A stretch of 5,056 bases of DNA from Candidatus Borrarchaeota archaeon (GTDB lineage: Archaea; Asgardarchaeota; Sifarchaeia; Borrarchaeales; Borrarchaeaceae). Every line of letters begins with the position of its first letter. Position 1 is the stretch's first letter. This document shows, one piece after another, positions 5,050 through 5,056 of the stretch. The position numbers were made by a program, and so were the translations under genes. The notes under the pieces were generated by a model. That model was given only the letters and a program-made list of their open reading frames with translations, was not told where the DNA came from and ran no database searches. The stretch is taken from NCBI GenBank assembly GCA_016840645.1, contig JAEORY010000335.1:1-5056 (forward strand). Direction: 5' to 3'.

Positions 5050-5056
5050 GCAATCA

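Noticed and set aside
1..5056. CRISPR array, insertion sequence, toxin-antitoxin or defence system
   Set aside because: No regularly spaced repeats, no transposase or nuclease motifs and no paired small genes were found on either strand.

Overview
The window reads as part of a low-G+C genome with loose gene packing, most plausibly an archaeon of the Nitrososphaeria (Thaumarchaeota) type. This assignment is an inference. It rests on A+T-rich box A (TATA-like) elements at about -26 from leaderless or short-leader starts, on T-run terminators, and on a stand-alone biotin-protein ligase without a DNA-binding domain. No rRNA, tRNA or other taxonomic marker is present, and a low-G+C bacterium (for example a Chloroflexi lineage) cannot be excluded.

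Layout. Positions 1-744 hold no convincing intact gene: there is a small hydrophobic reading frame that looks like a decayed membrane protein, and a hairpin. At 745-1470 (minus) lies an alpha/beta hydrolase with an N-terminal membrane anchor or signal sequence, preceded by a well-placed box A. The gap 1471-2042 holds a coding-like remnant (1537-1701), a 16-bp palindrome, and the promoter and Shine-Dalgarno of the next gene. At 2043-2978 (plus) is a six-bladed NHL-repeat protein resembling peptidyl-alpha-hydroxyglycine alpha-amidating lyase (PAL). It runs convergently into a second, cytoplasmic alpha/beta hydrolase at 3144-3947 (minus). After a gap of about 240 bp, the biotin-protein ligase gene (4190-5032, minus) reaches almost to the right edge.

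How the genes relate. Each gene appears to be its own transcription unit, so there is no operon. The ligase is a core housekeeping gene with A+T-rich composition like the gaps (about 33-38% G+C in the lines I counted). The two hydrolases and the NHL gene are richer (about 43-57% in sampled lines) and belong to families common in bacteria, which suggests acquired genes in an A+T-rich host. I see no shared pathway among them.

The most notable observation is that the NHL/PAL-like gene keeps its promoter, Shine-Dalgarno, all six blades and its candidate active-site residues, but has ATA where the start codon should be. The first usable ordinary start (GTG at 2157) would cut away half of blade 1. 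I found no CRISPR array, complete insertion sequence, defence system or clearly new multi-gene system.
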